DNA from: Rhodocyclaceae bacterium | GTDB taxonomy: Bacteria; Pseudomonadota; Gammaproteobacteria; Burkholderiales; Rhodocyclaceae | Direction of reading: 5' to 3' | NCBI GenBank assembly: GCA_008080565.1 | Contig: VIKE01000021.1 | Coordinates: 1-64,000 of the forward strand | Length of the DNA: 64,000 nucleotides | Shown: piece by piece, positions 1 through 8,059 of the stretch | How the letters are laid out: the number at the start of each line of letters is the position of its first letter | How positions within the stretch are numbered: position 1 is the stretch's first letter | Made by a program: the position numbers and the translations under genes | Notes under the pieces: model-generated | Told to the model about the DNA's origin: nothing | Database searches by the model: none | Seen by the model: the letters and a program-made list of their open reading frames with translations, nothing else

Positions 1-4
1 TGGC

Positions 5-34
5 TACTTTCTTTTGGCGAAGCAAAAGAAAGTA
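5..34. repeat. Perfect inverted repeat at operon end
   Basis: A 12-bp perfect stem (TACTTTCTTTTG at 5-16 paired with CAAAAGAAAGTA at 23-34) encloses a 6-nt loop. It lies about 50 nt downstream of the hypD stop codon, so it could end transcription of the hydrogenase operon. Hairpins of this AAAGAAAGTA type are often dispersed in betaproteobacterial intergenic regions; that role here is inference. The rest of 35-86 holds no gene I can support, and no hypE start is visible. Confidence 0.7.
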
Positions 35-86
35 CGCCCGCCAGCAAGGCGGAACCCCATGCCAATTAAAAAGGGAAACCCCCACC

Positions 87-1214
87 TCAGGCCACATCCT
101 TATACCGCCCGTACGTATAGTGCGCCGCACAAGCCCCCTCCGACGACACCATACAAGACCCCACCGGATTCTCCGGCGTACAAACCGTCCCAAAAATCTT
201 GCAGTCTTGCGGCCGCTTGACCCCGCGCAGAATCGCCCCGCACTCGCAGGCCTTATGGTCAGCCACCGATTGATAACCAAGCGGAAAGCGCTTTTCAGCA
301 TCAAATTCGGCGAACTGGCTGCGAATGCGCAGCGCCGAGTAGGGCAGGATGTTCAAACCGCGCCATTCGAAATTCTTCCGCATTTCGAACACTTCGGCGA
401 CCAGTTGTTGCGCCTTCTTGTTGCCATCCCGGTCAACAGCCCGCGAGAATTCGTTTTCAACCTCGGCCCGGCCTTCATTGACCTGACGAACCAGCATCTT
501 GATCGCCTGCATGACGTCGAGCGGCTCGAAGCCGGCGATGACCACCGGCTTGCGGTATTCCTCGGCAAAAAATTCGTAGGGCCGACTGCCGATGATGGTC
601 GACACGTGGGCTGGCCCGATGAAGCCGTCGAGTGGCACGGTGCCCCACTGGCGGACTTCCGGCGATTCGAGGATGCTCGAAATGGCCGACGGGGTCAGCA
701 CGTGGCAGCAGAGTACCGAGAAGTTCTTGAGGCCGAGGACGGCTGCCTGCTTGATCGCCACCGCTGTCGGCGGCGTTGTCGTCTCGAAACCGATGGCGAA
801 GAAGACGACCTGTTTGTCGGGATTTTTCTGGGCCAGCGTCACGGCATCGGCGCTTGAATAAACCATGCGGATGTCGCCGCCGCGGGCCTTGGCCTTGAGT
901 AGCGAGAGGCTGTCGGAGGCTGGCACGCGCAGGCAGTCGCCGTAAGTGCACAGCGTGACCCCCTGTTCGAGCGCCAGCCTGATCGCCTGATCGACACGGC
1001 CGATGGGCAGCACGCAGACCGGGCAACCCGGGCCGTGAATCATTTTGACGTTGGCCGGCAGCAGGTCGGAAACACCGTAGCGCGAAATGGCGTGGGTGTG
1101 GCCGCCGCAGAATTCCATGAAATGGTAGCTGCGCGCCGGGTTCGCCTCGCGGCGGATGGCTTCGGCCAACCCCTTGGCCACCTCGCCGTCGCGGAATTCG
1201 TCGATGTATTTCAT
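87..1214 (-). CDS. hypD: Hydrogenase maturation factor HypD
   Basis: HypD (375 aa, the usual length) is the iron-sulfur scaffold that, with HypC, carries the Fe(CN)2CO unit of [NiFe]-hydrogenase in the cytoplasm. The family motifs are visible: FCGGHTH near residue 35, GPGCPVCV near residue 62, and a C-terminal Cys cluster (CECG, then CKIFGTVC and later Cys) for the [4Fe-4S] site. The start codon overlaps the hypC stop by one base, so the two are translationally coupled. It is the last gene of the operon in the window; hypE, which usually follows, is not present in the remaining 86 nt. Confidence 0.97.
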   Translation of the reverse strand: MKYIDEFRDGEVAKGLAEAIRREANPARSYHFMEFCGGHTHAISRYGVSDLLPANVKMIHGPGCPVCVLPIGRVDQAIRLALEQGVTLCTYGDCLRVPASDSLSLLKAKARGGDIRMVYSSADAVTLAQKNPDKQVVFFAIGFETTTPPTAVAIKQAAVLGLKNFSVLCCHVLTPSAISSILESPEVRQWGTVPLDGFIGPAHVSTIIGSRPYEFFAEEYRKPVVIAGFEPLDVMQAIKMLVRQVNEGRAEVENEFSRAVDRDGNKKAQQLVAEVFEMRKNFEWRGLNILPYSALRIRSQFAEFDAEKRFPLGYQSVADHKACECGAILRGVKRPQDCKIFGTVCTPENPVGSCMVSSEGACAAHYTYGRYKDVA

Positions 1215-1471
1215 CAGTGGATGGTCAGATCGTCGCCGGGTGCCAACTCGCCCTGCAGTTGGCCGATTTCGGCGAACAGCTTCAAGGTCTTGGCGGCCTC
1301 TTCCGGATCGAGCTTGTTCAGCGCGTAGCCGACATGGACAATCACGTAGTCACCCACCGCCACGCCCTCGACCAGGGCTAGCGAGATTTCCTTCTTGACC
1401 CCGGCCAGATCGACCAGAGCGTTGTCGTTGTCGCGCAGTTCAACGACTTGCGCAGGAATGGCCAGACACAT
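1214..1471 (-). CDS. hypC: Hydrogenase maturation chaperone HypC
   Basis: HypC (85 aa) carries the iron centre from HypD to the hydrogenase large-subunit precursor. The protein begins MCLAIPAQV, with the essential Cys at position 2, and continues into the small OB-like fold (VGDYVIVHVGYAL) typical of the family. A GAGGAG ribosome binding site precedes the ATG. It overlaps hypD by one base. A second HypC/HupF-family gene in the same operon, hupF, is broken, so this is the only intact member in the window. Confidence 0.96.
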   Translation of the reverse strand: MCLAIPAQVVELRDNDNALVDLAGVKKEISLALVEGVAVGDYVIVHVGYALNKLDPEEAAKTLKLFAEIGQLQGELAPGDDLTIH

Positions 1472-1500
1472 GACGGCTCCTCAAACTCTCAAAATTCGGT

Positions 1501-1983
1501 TCATCGCCGACCGCTCAGGGCGCGCAGAAAGCCGCGCCGACTGACCGGCTGGCGCGGTTCATCGCCAACCACGGCCACATGGGCGCCAAGACCGAGCGCC
1601 AAACGGGCATCGCCGACGAGAAGGCGGGCCGCCGCCATGCCCAGTACCTGGCTGATCGGCTGAACCAGTTCGACGCACTGATAATCGCCAAGTTCCGGGT
1701 CGTGGGCCGCGACGAAGCGCCAGTCCATGCTCCCCAGCGCCAGGTAGCGCTGCTGCCCGAGCGGAATGTCGCCCCACAGTTCGCCGCCTGCGGGCAAGAG
1801 AAAAATGCGGACGAACCCCGGGGCAATCACACCGGCCAGCCAGTCGCCGCGCTCCTGAACGCACCAGCAAACCTCGGCCGTCAGCGCCGGATTGACCGGC
1901 AAGCCTTCGGCCATGGCGGTGGAGCGCTGCATCAGCGCACTGGCCGGATCAAACTGCCACGAAGTCGGCGCCTTATCGCTCAA
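1501..1983 (-). CDS. Second HybE/HupJ-family hydrogenase chaperone, TTG start
   Basis: This 160-aa product looks like the HybE/HupJ/HoxT family of [NiFe]-hydrogenase assembly chaperones: NPAL near the N-terminus, then WLAGVIAPGFVRIFLLP, a GELW block and a YQCVELVQPI block, ending SRRGFLRALSGRR much like the other HybE-type protein at 6512-6979 (SRRAFLGLGR). I chose the TTG at 1981-1983 because it overlaps the hypF stop as TTGA and has an AAAGGAAA site just upstream; the first in-frame ATG lies further in and would remove about 20 residues. Two HybE-family genes in one hup/hyp operon, one inserted between hypF and hypC, is unusual. Family assignment is by motif resemblance only. Confidence 0.75.
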   Translation of the reverse strand: MSDKAPTSWQFDPASALMQRSTAMAEGLPVNPALTAEVCWCVQERGDWLAGVIAPGFVRIFLLPAGGELWGDIPLGQQRYLALGSMDWRFVAAHDPELGDYQCVELVQPISQVLGMAAARLLVGDARLALGLGAHVAVVGDEPRQPVSRRGFLRALSGRR

Positions 1984-4340
1984 GACATTTCCTTTGTCGA
2001 AATCTGTTCTGACCGATTTTCGCTGCTCGGCTGCCGGTCGGCAAGCGCCAGACGGCGGGCGATCCAGGCCTGTCCAAGCGCCAGACCGCCATCGTTGGGC
2101 GGCGCCTGACGGGCTTCGAGCAGTTCGATGCCGGCCGCGTCGAAATGGCTGCGCAACGCCGTCATGAGCACGGAATTCATCGCGCAGCCGCCGCCGATGG
2201 CGATTTTTGTGGCTTTCAATTTTGGCTCTTTTTCCCGGTTGACCGTAGCAATCGCCCAATCGGCCAAACCAGCCGCCACGGTAGCGTGGAACAGCACCGC
2301 GCCGTGGGCGGCGTCGTCCTTGCAACCCATCAACGGCGACAACATCGGCGAAAAATCGAGGATCGTGCCGTCTTCGAGCAAGGCATAGCCACCGGGCAAA
2401 GGATCGACCGGACCGTATTGGACGGCCAGACCTTCGAGCTCCATCGCTGCCTGACCTTCGAATTGCATGAGATCGCGCACGCCGAGCAGGCCGGCGGCGG
2501 CGTCGAACCAGCGGCCGAGGCTGGTCGTCGGCGGGCAGCGTAGATTGCGGGCGAGCATGGTGAGCAGCGGGCCGGGGTCGCGGCTCGGGTAATACTGCTT
2601 GATCCAGCCGCCGACGCGGTAGCCGAAGCCGGCGCCGTGCAGGGCAGAGACGGCCATGCGCCACGGCTCTTTGGCGGCGCGGTCGCCGCCCGGCATGGCC
2701 AGCGGACTGAGGTGGCCGAGGCGTTGGCAGTTTGCGCCATCAAGATGCAGCAACTCACCGCCCCACGCGCCACCGTCCGGGCCGAGGCCGACGCCATCGA
2801 GCGCCAGACCGATGATCGGCTCGTTGACGCCGTGTTCGGCGCAGATCGCGGCGAGATGGGCGTGATGATGGCCGATGGCGATGGCCGGAATGCCGAGCTT
2901 TTCGGCCAGGCGAACGGCCAGATGCGTCGATGGGAAATCGGGGTGCAGGTCGTGGGCGATAAAGTCAGGCCGGACATCGAGGATGGCCAGCAGACGCTCG
3001 ACCGTTTCTTCGAGAAAACCGATGGCCGCCGCGTTGTCGAGGCCGCCGATGTGCTGCGAGAGGAAGGCTTGGCGACCTTTCATGAGGCAGATCGTGTTCT
3101 TGAGGTAGCCGCCGAGCGCCAGTACGGTCGGGCCGTCATCGGCCAACGCAATCGGCACCGGCACGTAACCGCGGGCGCGGCGGATGAAGGCCGGGCCGGC
3201 CGGCGTTGCCCGGACGACGGAATCGTCGCAACGGATGACGATTTCCCGGTCGTGCAGCAGGTAGGCGTCGGCAATGCCGGACAGGCGTACAAGCGCTTCA
3301 TCGTTGCCGATGACCAGCGGCTCGCCGTGCGGGTTGGCGCTGGTCATGACCAGCAGCAGGTCACTGGTTTGGGCCAGCCAGTCGATGCCGGCCGGGCGGC
3401 CGGCTGCTTCGTGCCAGAGCAGCAAATGCAGCGGCGTCGTCGGCAGCATGGCGCCGAGCCAGGCGAGGCCGGGGGCGATGCCTTTCAGTTCGGCGGCGCC
3501 CTTCGGGCAAAGGACGATGGGTGCGGCAACGCTGTGCAGCAGCGCCAGTTCAGCCTCACCGATCAGCGCAAACTCGGCCAGCGAGGCGACGTTGAGGCCC
3601 ATCACGGCAAAGGGCTTTTCCTCGCGCTGCTTGCGTTCGCGCAGCTCGGCGACAGCCGCGGCGTTGCGCGCGTCGCAGGCGAGATGAAAACCGCCGAGAC
3701 CCTTGATAGCGACGATTTTGCCGTCGCGCAGCAGGCGCAGGGTTTCAGCAATGGGATCGCTAGACAGTGGCTGTCCGTCGGCTGAAAGCAAGTTCAGTTG
3801 CGGGCCGCAGTCCGGGCAGCAGGTCGTTTCGGCGTGGAATCGGCGGTCGGCCGGGGCAAGGTATTCGTCGTTGCACGGCGCACAGAGCGGAAAGGCGGCG
3901 AGGCTGGTTTGCGCGCGGTCGTAGGGAATGCGACGGCTGACTGTATAGCGCGGGCCGCAATGCGTGCAGGTGGTGAAGGCGTAGCGCCAGCGGCGGCTGG
4001 CCGGATCGCAGATTTCGCCGATGCACTCGGGACAGATCGCGGCGTCGGGGCCGATAGCGGTTTTGACTTCGCCCGGTTCGCTGTCGAGGATGACAAAGCC
4101 TTCGCAACCCACTTCGGCTGCTTCGTCCTCGATGCTGTCGATGCGCGCCAGACGGGGCGCCTCGAGCGGCAAACGGGATTTGAATTTTGGCCAGTTTTTC
4201 CCGTTGACCGTGGCAATCACCCCGGCGCCATCGTTGCGCACCCAGCCGGTCAGCCCGAGTTCGCGGGCCAGCCGCCAGACGTAGGGCCGGAAGCCGACCC
4301 CCTGGACGAGACCGCGAATACGGAACAGGCGGCCGCTCAT
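1980..4340 (-). CDS. hypF: Carbamoyltransferase HypF
   Basis: HypF (786 aa, slightly long) uses carbamoyl phosphate and ATP to make the thiocarboxamide on HypE that becomes the cyanide ligands of the hydrogenase iron. Domains in order: acylphosphatase-like (RIRGLVQGVGFRPYVWRLA, residues 7-25), paired zinc fingers (CPECIGEIC, CTHCG, CAPC, CCPDCG, about 105-195), YrdC-like, and Kae1-like (HHHAHLAAICAEHG). Two copies of the dispersed element lie inside it in frame, encoding ATVNGKNWPKFK in the acylphosphatase domain and ATVNREKEPKLKA in the Kae1-like domain, both at places where the family is variable. The stop overlaps the next gene. Confidence 0.96.
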   Translation of the reverse strand: MSGRLFRIRGLVQGVGFRPYVWRLARELGLTGWVRNDGAGVIATVNGKNWPKFKSRLPLEAPRLARIDSIEDEAAEVGCEGFVILDSEPGEVKTAIGPDAAICPECIGEICDPASRRWRYAFTTCTHCGPRYTVSRRIPYDRAQTSLAAFPLCAPCNDEYLAPADRRFHAETTCCPDCGPQLNLLSADGQPLSSDPIAETLRLLRDGKIVAIKGLGGFHLACDARNAAAVAELRERKQREEKPFAVMGLNVASLAEFALIGEAELALLHSVAAPIVLCPKGAAELKGIAPGLAWLGAMLPTTPLHLLLWHEAAGRPAGIDWLAQTSDLLLVMTSANPHGEPLVIGNDEALVRLSGIADAYLLHDREIVIRCDDSVVRATPAGPAFIRRARGYVPVPIALADDGPTVLALGGYLKNTICLMKGRQAFLSQHIGGLDNAAAIGFLEETVERLLAILDVRPDFIAHDLHPDFPSTHLAVRLAEKLGIPAIAIGHHHAHLAAICAEHGVNEPIIGLALDGVGLGPDGGAWGGELLHLDGANCQRLGHLSPLAMPGGDRAAKEPWRMAVSALHGAGFGYRVGGWIKQYYPSRDPGPLLTMLARNLRCPPTTSLGRWFDAAAGLLGVRDLMQFEGQAAMELEGLAVQYGPVDPLPGGYALLEDGTILDFSPMLSPLMGCKDDAAHGAVLFHATVAAGLADWAIATVNREKEPKLKATKIAIGGGCAMNSVLMTALRSHFDAAGIELLEARQAPPNDGGLALGQAWIARRLALADRQPSSENRSEQISTKEMS
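2217..2252 (+). repeat. Dispersed TTGACCGTRG element, copy 1 (in hypF)
   Basis: An AT-rich left arm (CAATTTTGGCTCTTTTT) is followed by the core CCCGGTTGACCGTAGCAAT. It is antisense to hypF and in frame, coding for ATVNREKEPKLKA near the conserved GGGCAMN segment. It closely matches the copies at 4182 and 59366. Confidence 0.88.
4182..4217 (+). repeat. Dispersed element, copy 2 (in hypF)
   Basis: GAATTTTGGCCAGTTTTT is followed by CCCGTTGACCGTGGCAAT. It is antisense to hypF and in frame, coding for ATVNGKNWPKFK in the acylphosphatase-like domain. This is the second copy inside the same gene and in the same orientation as copy 1. Confidence 0.88.
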
Positions 4341-4347
4341 CGGCGGC

Positions 4348-5421
4348 CTACTTTTCCGCCAACTGGCGCTCCAGTTCGGCTACCCGGCGCTTCAGCGCGT
4401 CGACCGATTCCGAACGCTTGGCGCGCTGTGCCTCCAGCCCCGATTGAATCCAGTCCAGCCAGGCGCTCAGGCCATCCCCGCTGGTTGCCGAGACGCGGAA
4501 GATGGTCAGGTCGGGATTGACCCGGCGGGCGTTGGCTTCGGCCAGGTCGGCGTCGAATTCGAGGTAGGGCAGCAGGTCGCACTTGTTGAGCAGCATGACG
4601 TCGGCCGCGCGGAACATGTCCGGGTACTTGAGCGGCTTGTCCTCGCCTTCGGTGACCGAGAGGATGGCGACCTTGTGGTGTTCGCCGAGGTCGAAGGCAG
4701 CCGGGCAGACGAGGTTGCCGACGTTCTCGATGAGGAACAGCGATTCATCGGCCGGCTGCAAGCGCTCCAGCGCGTGACCAACCATGTGGCCGTCGAGGTG
4801 GCAGCCCTTGCCGGTGTTGATCTGCAGCGCCTGAACGCCGGTGGCGCGGATGCGCTCGGCGTCGTTGGAGGTCTGCTGGTCGCCTTCGACAACGCTGATG
4901 GCGACCTTGTCTTTCAACAGTTCGATGGTCTTGCAGAGCAGCGTCGTCTTGCCCGAACCGGGGCTGGACACGAGGTTGAGCGCGAAGATGCCGCGCTCGT
5001 CGAAATTCTGCCGATTGGCCGCGGCGTAGGTGTTGTTCTTGGACAGGATGTCCTGCTCGATCTGCACCATGCGGGCCTGCGACATGCCCGGCACGTGGGC
5101 GCCGGCCGGGCCGGTGCCGTAGTCGAGATCGCCGGCGACGCCGTGTTCGTGGTGATGGTGCTCGCCACCATGGCTGTGGGCGTGCTCGCCCGAATGAACA
5201 TGGTCGTGGCTGTGTTCGCTGCCGTCACCGTGGTGATGACTATGGGCATGGGCGCCAACCAGCGCGGCGGCATGGCTGTGGGCGTGATCGTGGTCATGCC
5301 CGTGATCGTGGGTGTGGGTATGCACCGTGCCATCCTCGTGGACGTGGGTGTGTTCGTGGGGTTTTGCGTGCACTCCCTCGATCTTCGTTTCCCCTGCCCC
5401 GCAGCCGCAAACTGTACACAT
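4348..5421 (-). CDS. hypB: Nickel-handling GTPase HypB, His-rich form
   Basis: HypB (357 aa) is the GTPase that delivers nickel to the hydrogenase large subunit together with HypA. It starts MCTVCGCG, the N-terminal high-affinity nickel motif. Residues 18-95 then contain 31 histidines in HxH and HDH runs, a nickel-storage tail as in rhizobial HypB. The G domain follows, with P-loop SSPGSGKTT and NKCD. The C-terminal ~25 residues ([16 protein letters not shown]) look like a short coiled coil not usual in HypB. It ends 7 nt before the hypF start. The adjacent hypA is truncated, so the nickel partner may be missing or supplied elsewhere. Confidence 0.97.
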   Translation of the reverse strand: MCTVCGCGAGETKIEGVHAKPHEHTHVHEDGTVHTHTHDHGHDHDHAHSHAAALVGAHAHSHHHGDGSEHSHDHVHSGEHAHSHGGEHHHHEHGVAGDLDYGTGPAGAHVPGMSQARMVQIEQDILSKNNTYAAANRQNFDERGIFALNLVSSPGSGKTTLLCKTIELLKDKVAISVVEGDQQTSNDAERIRATGVQALQINTGKGCHLDGHMVGHALERLQPADESLFLIENVGNLVCPAAFDLGEHHKVAILSVTEGEDKPLKYPDMFRAADVMLLNKCDLLPYLEFDADLAEANARRVNPDLTIFRVSATSGDGLSAWLDWIQSGLEAQRAKRSESVDALKRRVAELERQLAEK

Positions 5422-5434
5422 ATCGGTCTCCTGA

Positions 5435-5593
5435 TTACTCGATTTCTATTTCCTTGACCCGCATTTCCGTGCCGCCGGTGGCCTGGACCTGGTGGCTGCC
5501 GCATTTCGGGCAGGCGCCGTAGAGTTCCTGCATCGGCACCGTTTCGGCACACAGCATGCACCAGCCGGCGCCCGGCACGCTAACAATCTCCAT
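5435..5593 (-). pseudogene. hypA: hypA remnant: zinc-binding half only
   Basis: Only the last 52 codons of HypA remain. They contain the zinc site with the family's exact spacing (WCMLC, then CPKC after a 12-residue gap) and the family's C-terminus, [13 protein letters not shown] full HypA has about 113 residues and starts MHE, the nickel ligands; that half is absent. The fragment's ATG overlaps the end of hupK by 14 nt, and a GGAGGTGG sequence sits 3 nt upstream, so a zinc-domain peptide could still be made. The simplest reading is a deletion of roughly 180 nt joining the end of hupK to mid-hypA. It could be real or an assembly error. Confidence 0.85.
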
Positions 5594-6515
5594 CGACCAC
5601 CTCCGCGACATGGGGCAGACAGGGATCGAGCGCCAGTATGGCCCGGTTCAAGCCCTGCCTGGCCTGATCGAGCGAGGCAAAGCGGAGATTACCCAACAGC
5701 GATGACAGGGCCGTGGCATCGGCAAAAAAACTGTCGGTCGGCGCCTGCACACGGTAGTTGGCGACCTTGCCCTCAACCACATGCACGGCATGCGTCAGCA
5801 CGCCGCGCGCCGTCAGCGTTTGCCCGACGCCCCAGCCGTCCTCGCCGGCACTGGCCACCGGAAACGGGGCGCCACCGGCCAAGGAATCGACGGCAGCGAG
5901 GGTTTCGGCCAGGCGCGCTAGAAAAACGGCGCGAATCGAGGTCGGCACGGGCAGCGCCGGCATTTGCGCCGAGGTGCCCTGCCAGTAATCCAGCCAGGCC
6001 TGCGGGGCGAGCGGCGGAGCGGCTGGAATCTCCAGTTCGCCATCGTCCGGCGCCACTTCGTCGGTGCTACGGTCAACCAGGATTTCGAGGCATTTTTCAG
6101 CCATCGGGCGCAGGCTTTGGTGCAACAGATTTTGCGTTACCGCCAGACAATCGCCGCCCTGCCGCGCGTTGCGCCAGGCAATGAAGGCCTCCTTTTCCGG
6201 GCGCAGGCCGAGCGCCGGCGGCCAGTCGAGCAGCAGGCGCCAGAAATTTTCATGCAGCACCTCCAGCCACAGCTCGGCACTGTCGAAGGCCCGCGGCGCC
6301 TCGCCCAGCGCGGCCGTTACGGCGGCCTCGGCGGCCGTCCGCTGGGCATGGGCGCACAGCGTGAACAAATAGGGCACGGTCTTGGTCACCGCATCGGGCA
6401 ACTGACCGATGAACAGGCGGGTAACCGGCGGGCGCGTCAGGGTGACACGAATGTCGTGCAAGGCGCGCTCCCGGAAAAGCGCCTTGACGGTAAGCAGGCC
6501 GGCACTGCTGCTCAT
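5580..6515 (-). CDS. hupK: Hydrogenase assembly protein HupK/HoxV
   Basis: This 311-aa protein sits at the HupK/HoxV position between hupJ and hypA. HupK is a degenerate relative of the large subunit thought to act as a scaffold during assembly. The C-terminus retains a large-subunit-like LDPCLPH segment, and CAHAQR near residue 50 is at the place of the large subunit's first Cys pair. The start overlaps the hupJ stop as ATGA. The last residues (VAEVVDGDC) run into the hypA remnant, so the natural C-terminus may have been altered by the same deletion. A partial copy of the dispersed element lies inside. Confidence 0.85.
   Translation of the reverse strand: MSSSAGLLTVKALFRERALHDIRVTLTRPPVTRLFIGQLPDAVTKTVPYLFTLCAHAQRTAAEAAVTAALGEAPRAFDSAELWLEVLHENFWRLLLDWPPALGLRPEKEAFIAWRNARQGGDCLAVTQNLLHQSLRPMAEKCLEILVDRSTDEVAPDDGELEIPAAPPLAPQAWLDYWQGTSAQMPALPVPTSIRAVFLARLAETLAAVDSLAGGAPFPVASAGEDGWGVGQTLTARGVLTHAVHVVEGKVANYRVQAPTDSFFADATALSSLLGNLRFASLDQARQGLNRAILALDPCLPHVAEVVDGDC
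6066..6090 (-). repeat. Partial dispersed element, copy 3 (in hupK)
   Basis: On the minus strand the core GGTTGACCGTAGC is exact, but the left arm is degenerate (GAAATCCT instead of the T run). It is in sense with hupK, coding for LVDRST. It could be a decayed copy or chance. Confidence 0.5.
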
Positions 6516-6979
6516 CGCCCCAATCCGAGAAAGGCGCGACGACTGGTCGCCTTGGCTGGCGGCGGCTCGGCCAGCGGGTCGGCGAACAAGGCGTGCGCCG
6601 CAGCCAGCGCGGTCAGGCGGGCCGCCTCATGGCTTTCAAACTCGAGGGCCGGCGAGAACAGCGAACAGAGATGATAGATGCCGATGCTGTCTTCCTCGGC
6701 CACGGTGAATTGATAGTCGCCGGACGGAAAATGCCAGTCGTGCTTGGCGCAGGCAGCCAGCGCCGGCCAGTCTTCGGCCTGACCGGGCAGGCAGAGCAGA
6801 TTGATCGCCCACGGCGTGATCATCGCGCCAGCCCAGTGGCCATCCGGACGCTGCTGAAAACCGACGGCCTCGACTTGCAGATTCGGGTTGCAGATCGGGA
6901 TATCGTGCATCCGGGTCCGGGCGATGGTGGCGAAGGCGGCGACCAGTTCGGGCGACGGGTCGGTCGTCCAGACTTTCAT
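6512..6979 (-). CDS. hupJ: Hydrogenase assembly chaperone HupJ/HoxT (HybE family)
   Basis: This 155-aa protein of the HybE family helps mature the hydrogenase large or small subunit. Visible family blocks are CNPNLQVEAVGFQ, GAMITPWAINLLCLPG, WHFPSGDYQF and LCSLFSPALEFES. It lies between the rubredoxin gene and hupK, as in the Ralstonia hoxKGZMLOQRTV order, and its stop overlaps the hupK start as ATGA. A second HybE-type gene lies at 1501-1983 in the same operon and shares the C-terminal SRR-F-L ending. Confidence 0.9.
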   Translation of the reverse strand: MKVWTTDPSPELVAAFATIARTRMHDIPICNPNLQVEAVGFQQRPDGHWAGAMITPWAINLLCLPGQAEDWPALAACAKHDWHFPSGDYQFTVAEEDSIGIYHLCSLFSPALEFESHEAARLTALAAAHALFADPLAEPPPAKATSRRAFLGLGR

Positions 6980-6986
6980 CTTGCGC

Positions 6987-7184
6987 TCATTCGGTCACCA
7001 TGAATTTATGCTTCGGCGCATCGCACCCAGGGCAACACCAGTCGTCGGGCAAATCAGCGAACGGCGTCCCCGGCGGAATGCCGCGCACGTCGTCACCCTG
7101 CTCCGGGTCATAGACCCACCAGCAGATGCCGCATTCCAGCCGGTCGCCCGGCTGGACATTGAGAAACGAACCTTCGAAGCGCAT
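6987..7184 (-). CDS. hupI: Rubredoxin HupI/HoxR
   Basis: A 65-aa rubredoxin. Its iron site is two CxxC-type motifs, CGIC near residue 18 and CPGC near residue 51, with the usual [15 protein letters not shown] block. In hydrogenase operons this protein is associated with maintaining or protecting the iron-sulfur subunit under oxygen. The ATG at 7182-7184 lies 11 nt after the hupH stop; no strong ribosome binding site precedes it, so translation probably depends on coupling. Confidence 0.93.
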   Translation of the reverse strand: MRFEGSFLNVQPGDRLECGICWWVYDPEQGDDVRGIPPGTPFADLPDDWCCPGCDAPKHKFMVTE

Positions 7185-7195
7185 GAAGGAGGAGA

Positions 7196-8059
7196 CTAGA
7201 CCGGCTCCACCATCATGTCGAGATATTCGCGCAGGCGCTCGACGGAATCGGTGAAATCCTCGTCGGCGGCCAGCGCCACTTCGGGCATGGCGATGATCTC
7301 GATGGAGTTGAGGATCAGCGCATCCATGCTGTTGAAGTACTGCACCCACCAGACGTTTTTGAGCCGCGTGCTGGTGATCCGGCAATTGCCGTAGCCGCGC
7401 GACAGGATCGACACTTCGCGATGGCCGAGCCAGCCGTAGAGCGTGTCGAGGTCGGCGTCGCTGACCGGCAAAAGGGTCAGGTTGATGATGTGCGCCGCGT
7501 CGCCGGGTTTCCATGTCGCGGCCTGCATGCGGATTTCTTCGACCAGGGCCTGGGCGTTCATGCAGCCGACCGGGTAGTCGGGCGGCGGCAGATCGGCGGT
7601 CGCCGTGGCCAGCATGGTGTCGGTCAGCGCAGCCGGGATGGCGCCGGTTTCGAGACGGTCGACGACCATCGCGCCATCGTCGGCCACCTGCAGTACGCGC
7701 CAAATGCCGGAAAAAGCCGTCTCCTGCACCCGCCAGTGTTGCGGTGCGGTGGTGAAGGCGCTGACTTCGCCGAAGCCCATCGACTGGTTGATGACGTCGC
7801 GCATCGTCGCGTCGAGGTCGCGCAGGTTGAGCGTGGCCCCGCCGGCAAAGCCGACTTTCTCGGCCTCGTCGACATAGGCGCCGACCAGGCTGGCTGCACT
7901 ATTGACCACCTCGGGCGCCACGTTGTCCGGCAGGCGCGGCTGCGAGAAGGTTTCCATGCCTTTCGGCATCGGCAGGTAGTCCGGCGCTTCTTCGCCCTGC
8001 GAGCCGGGGCCCATGGCGACGACGGAGATCGGGAAGGGACGCATCGTGGACGGGTTCAT
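7196..8059 (-). CDS. hupH: Hydrogenase expression/formation protein HupH/HoxQ
   Basis: A 287-aa HyaF/HupH/HoxQ family protein required for making an active membrane-bound hydrogenase; its exact biochemical step is not settled. It shows the family's GETGQEA-like N-terminal region as MGPGSQGEE, then the [17 protein letters not shown] and [17 protein letters not shown] blocks. I placed the start at the ATG 8057-8059, which overlaps the hupG stop as ATGA; the longer frame upstream is a shadow of hupG. Intact and of normal length. Confidence 0.93.
   Translation of the reverse strand: MNPSTMRPFPISVVAMGPGSQGEEAPDYLPMPKGMETFSQPRLPDNVAPEVVNSAASLVGAYVDEAEKVGFAGGATLNLRDLDATMRDVINQSMGFGEVSAFTTAPQHWRVQETAFSGIWRVLQVADDGAMVVDRLETGAIPAALTDTMLATATADLPPPDYPVGCMNAQALVEEIRMQAATWKPGDAAHIINLTLLPVSDADLDTLYGWLGHREVSILSRGYGNCRITSTRLKNVWWVQYFNSMDALILNSIEIIAMPEVALAADEDFTDSVERLREYLDMMVEPV

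Noticed and set aside
14-220. A 68-codon plus-strand frame over the first hairpin.
   Set aside because: Overlaps hypD on the other strand and has low-complexity composition; no family resemblance.
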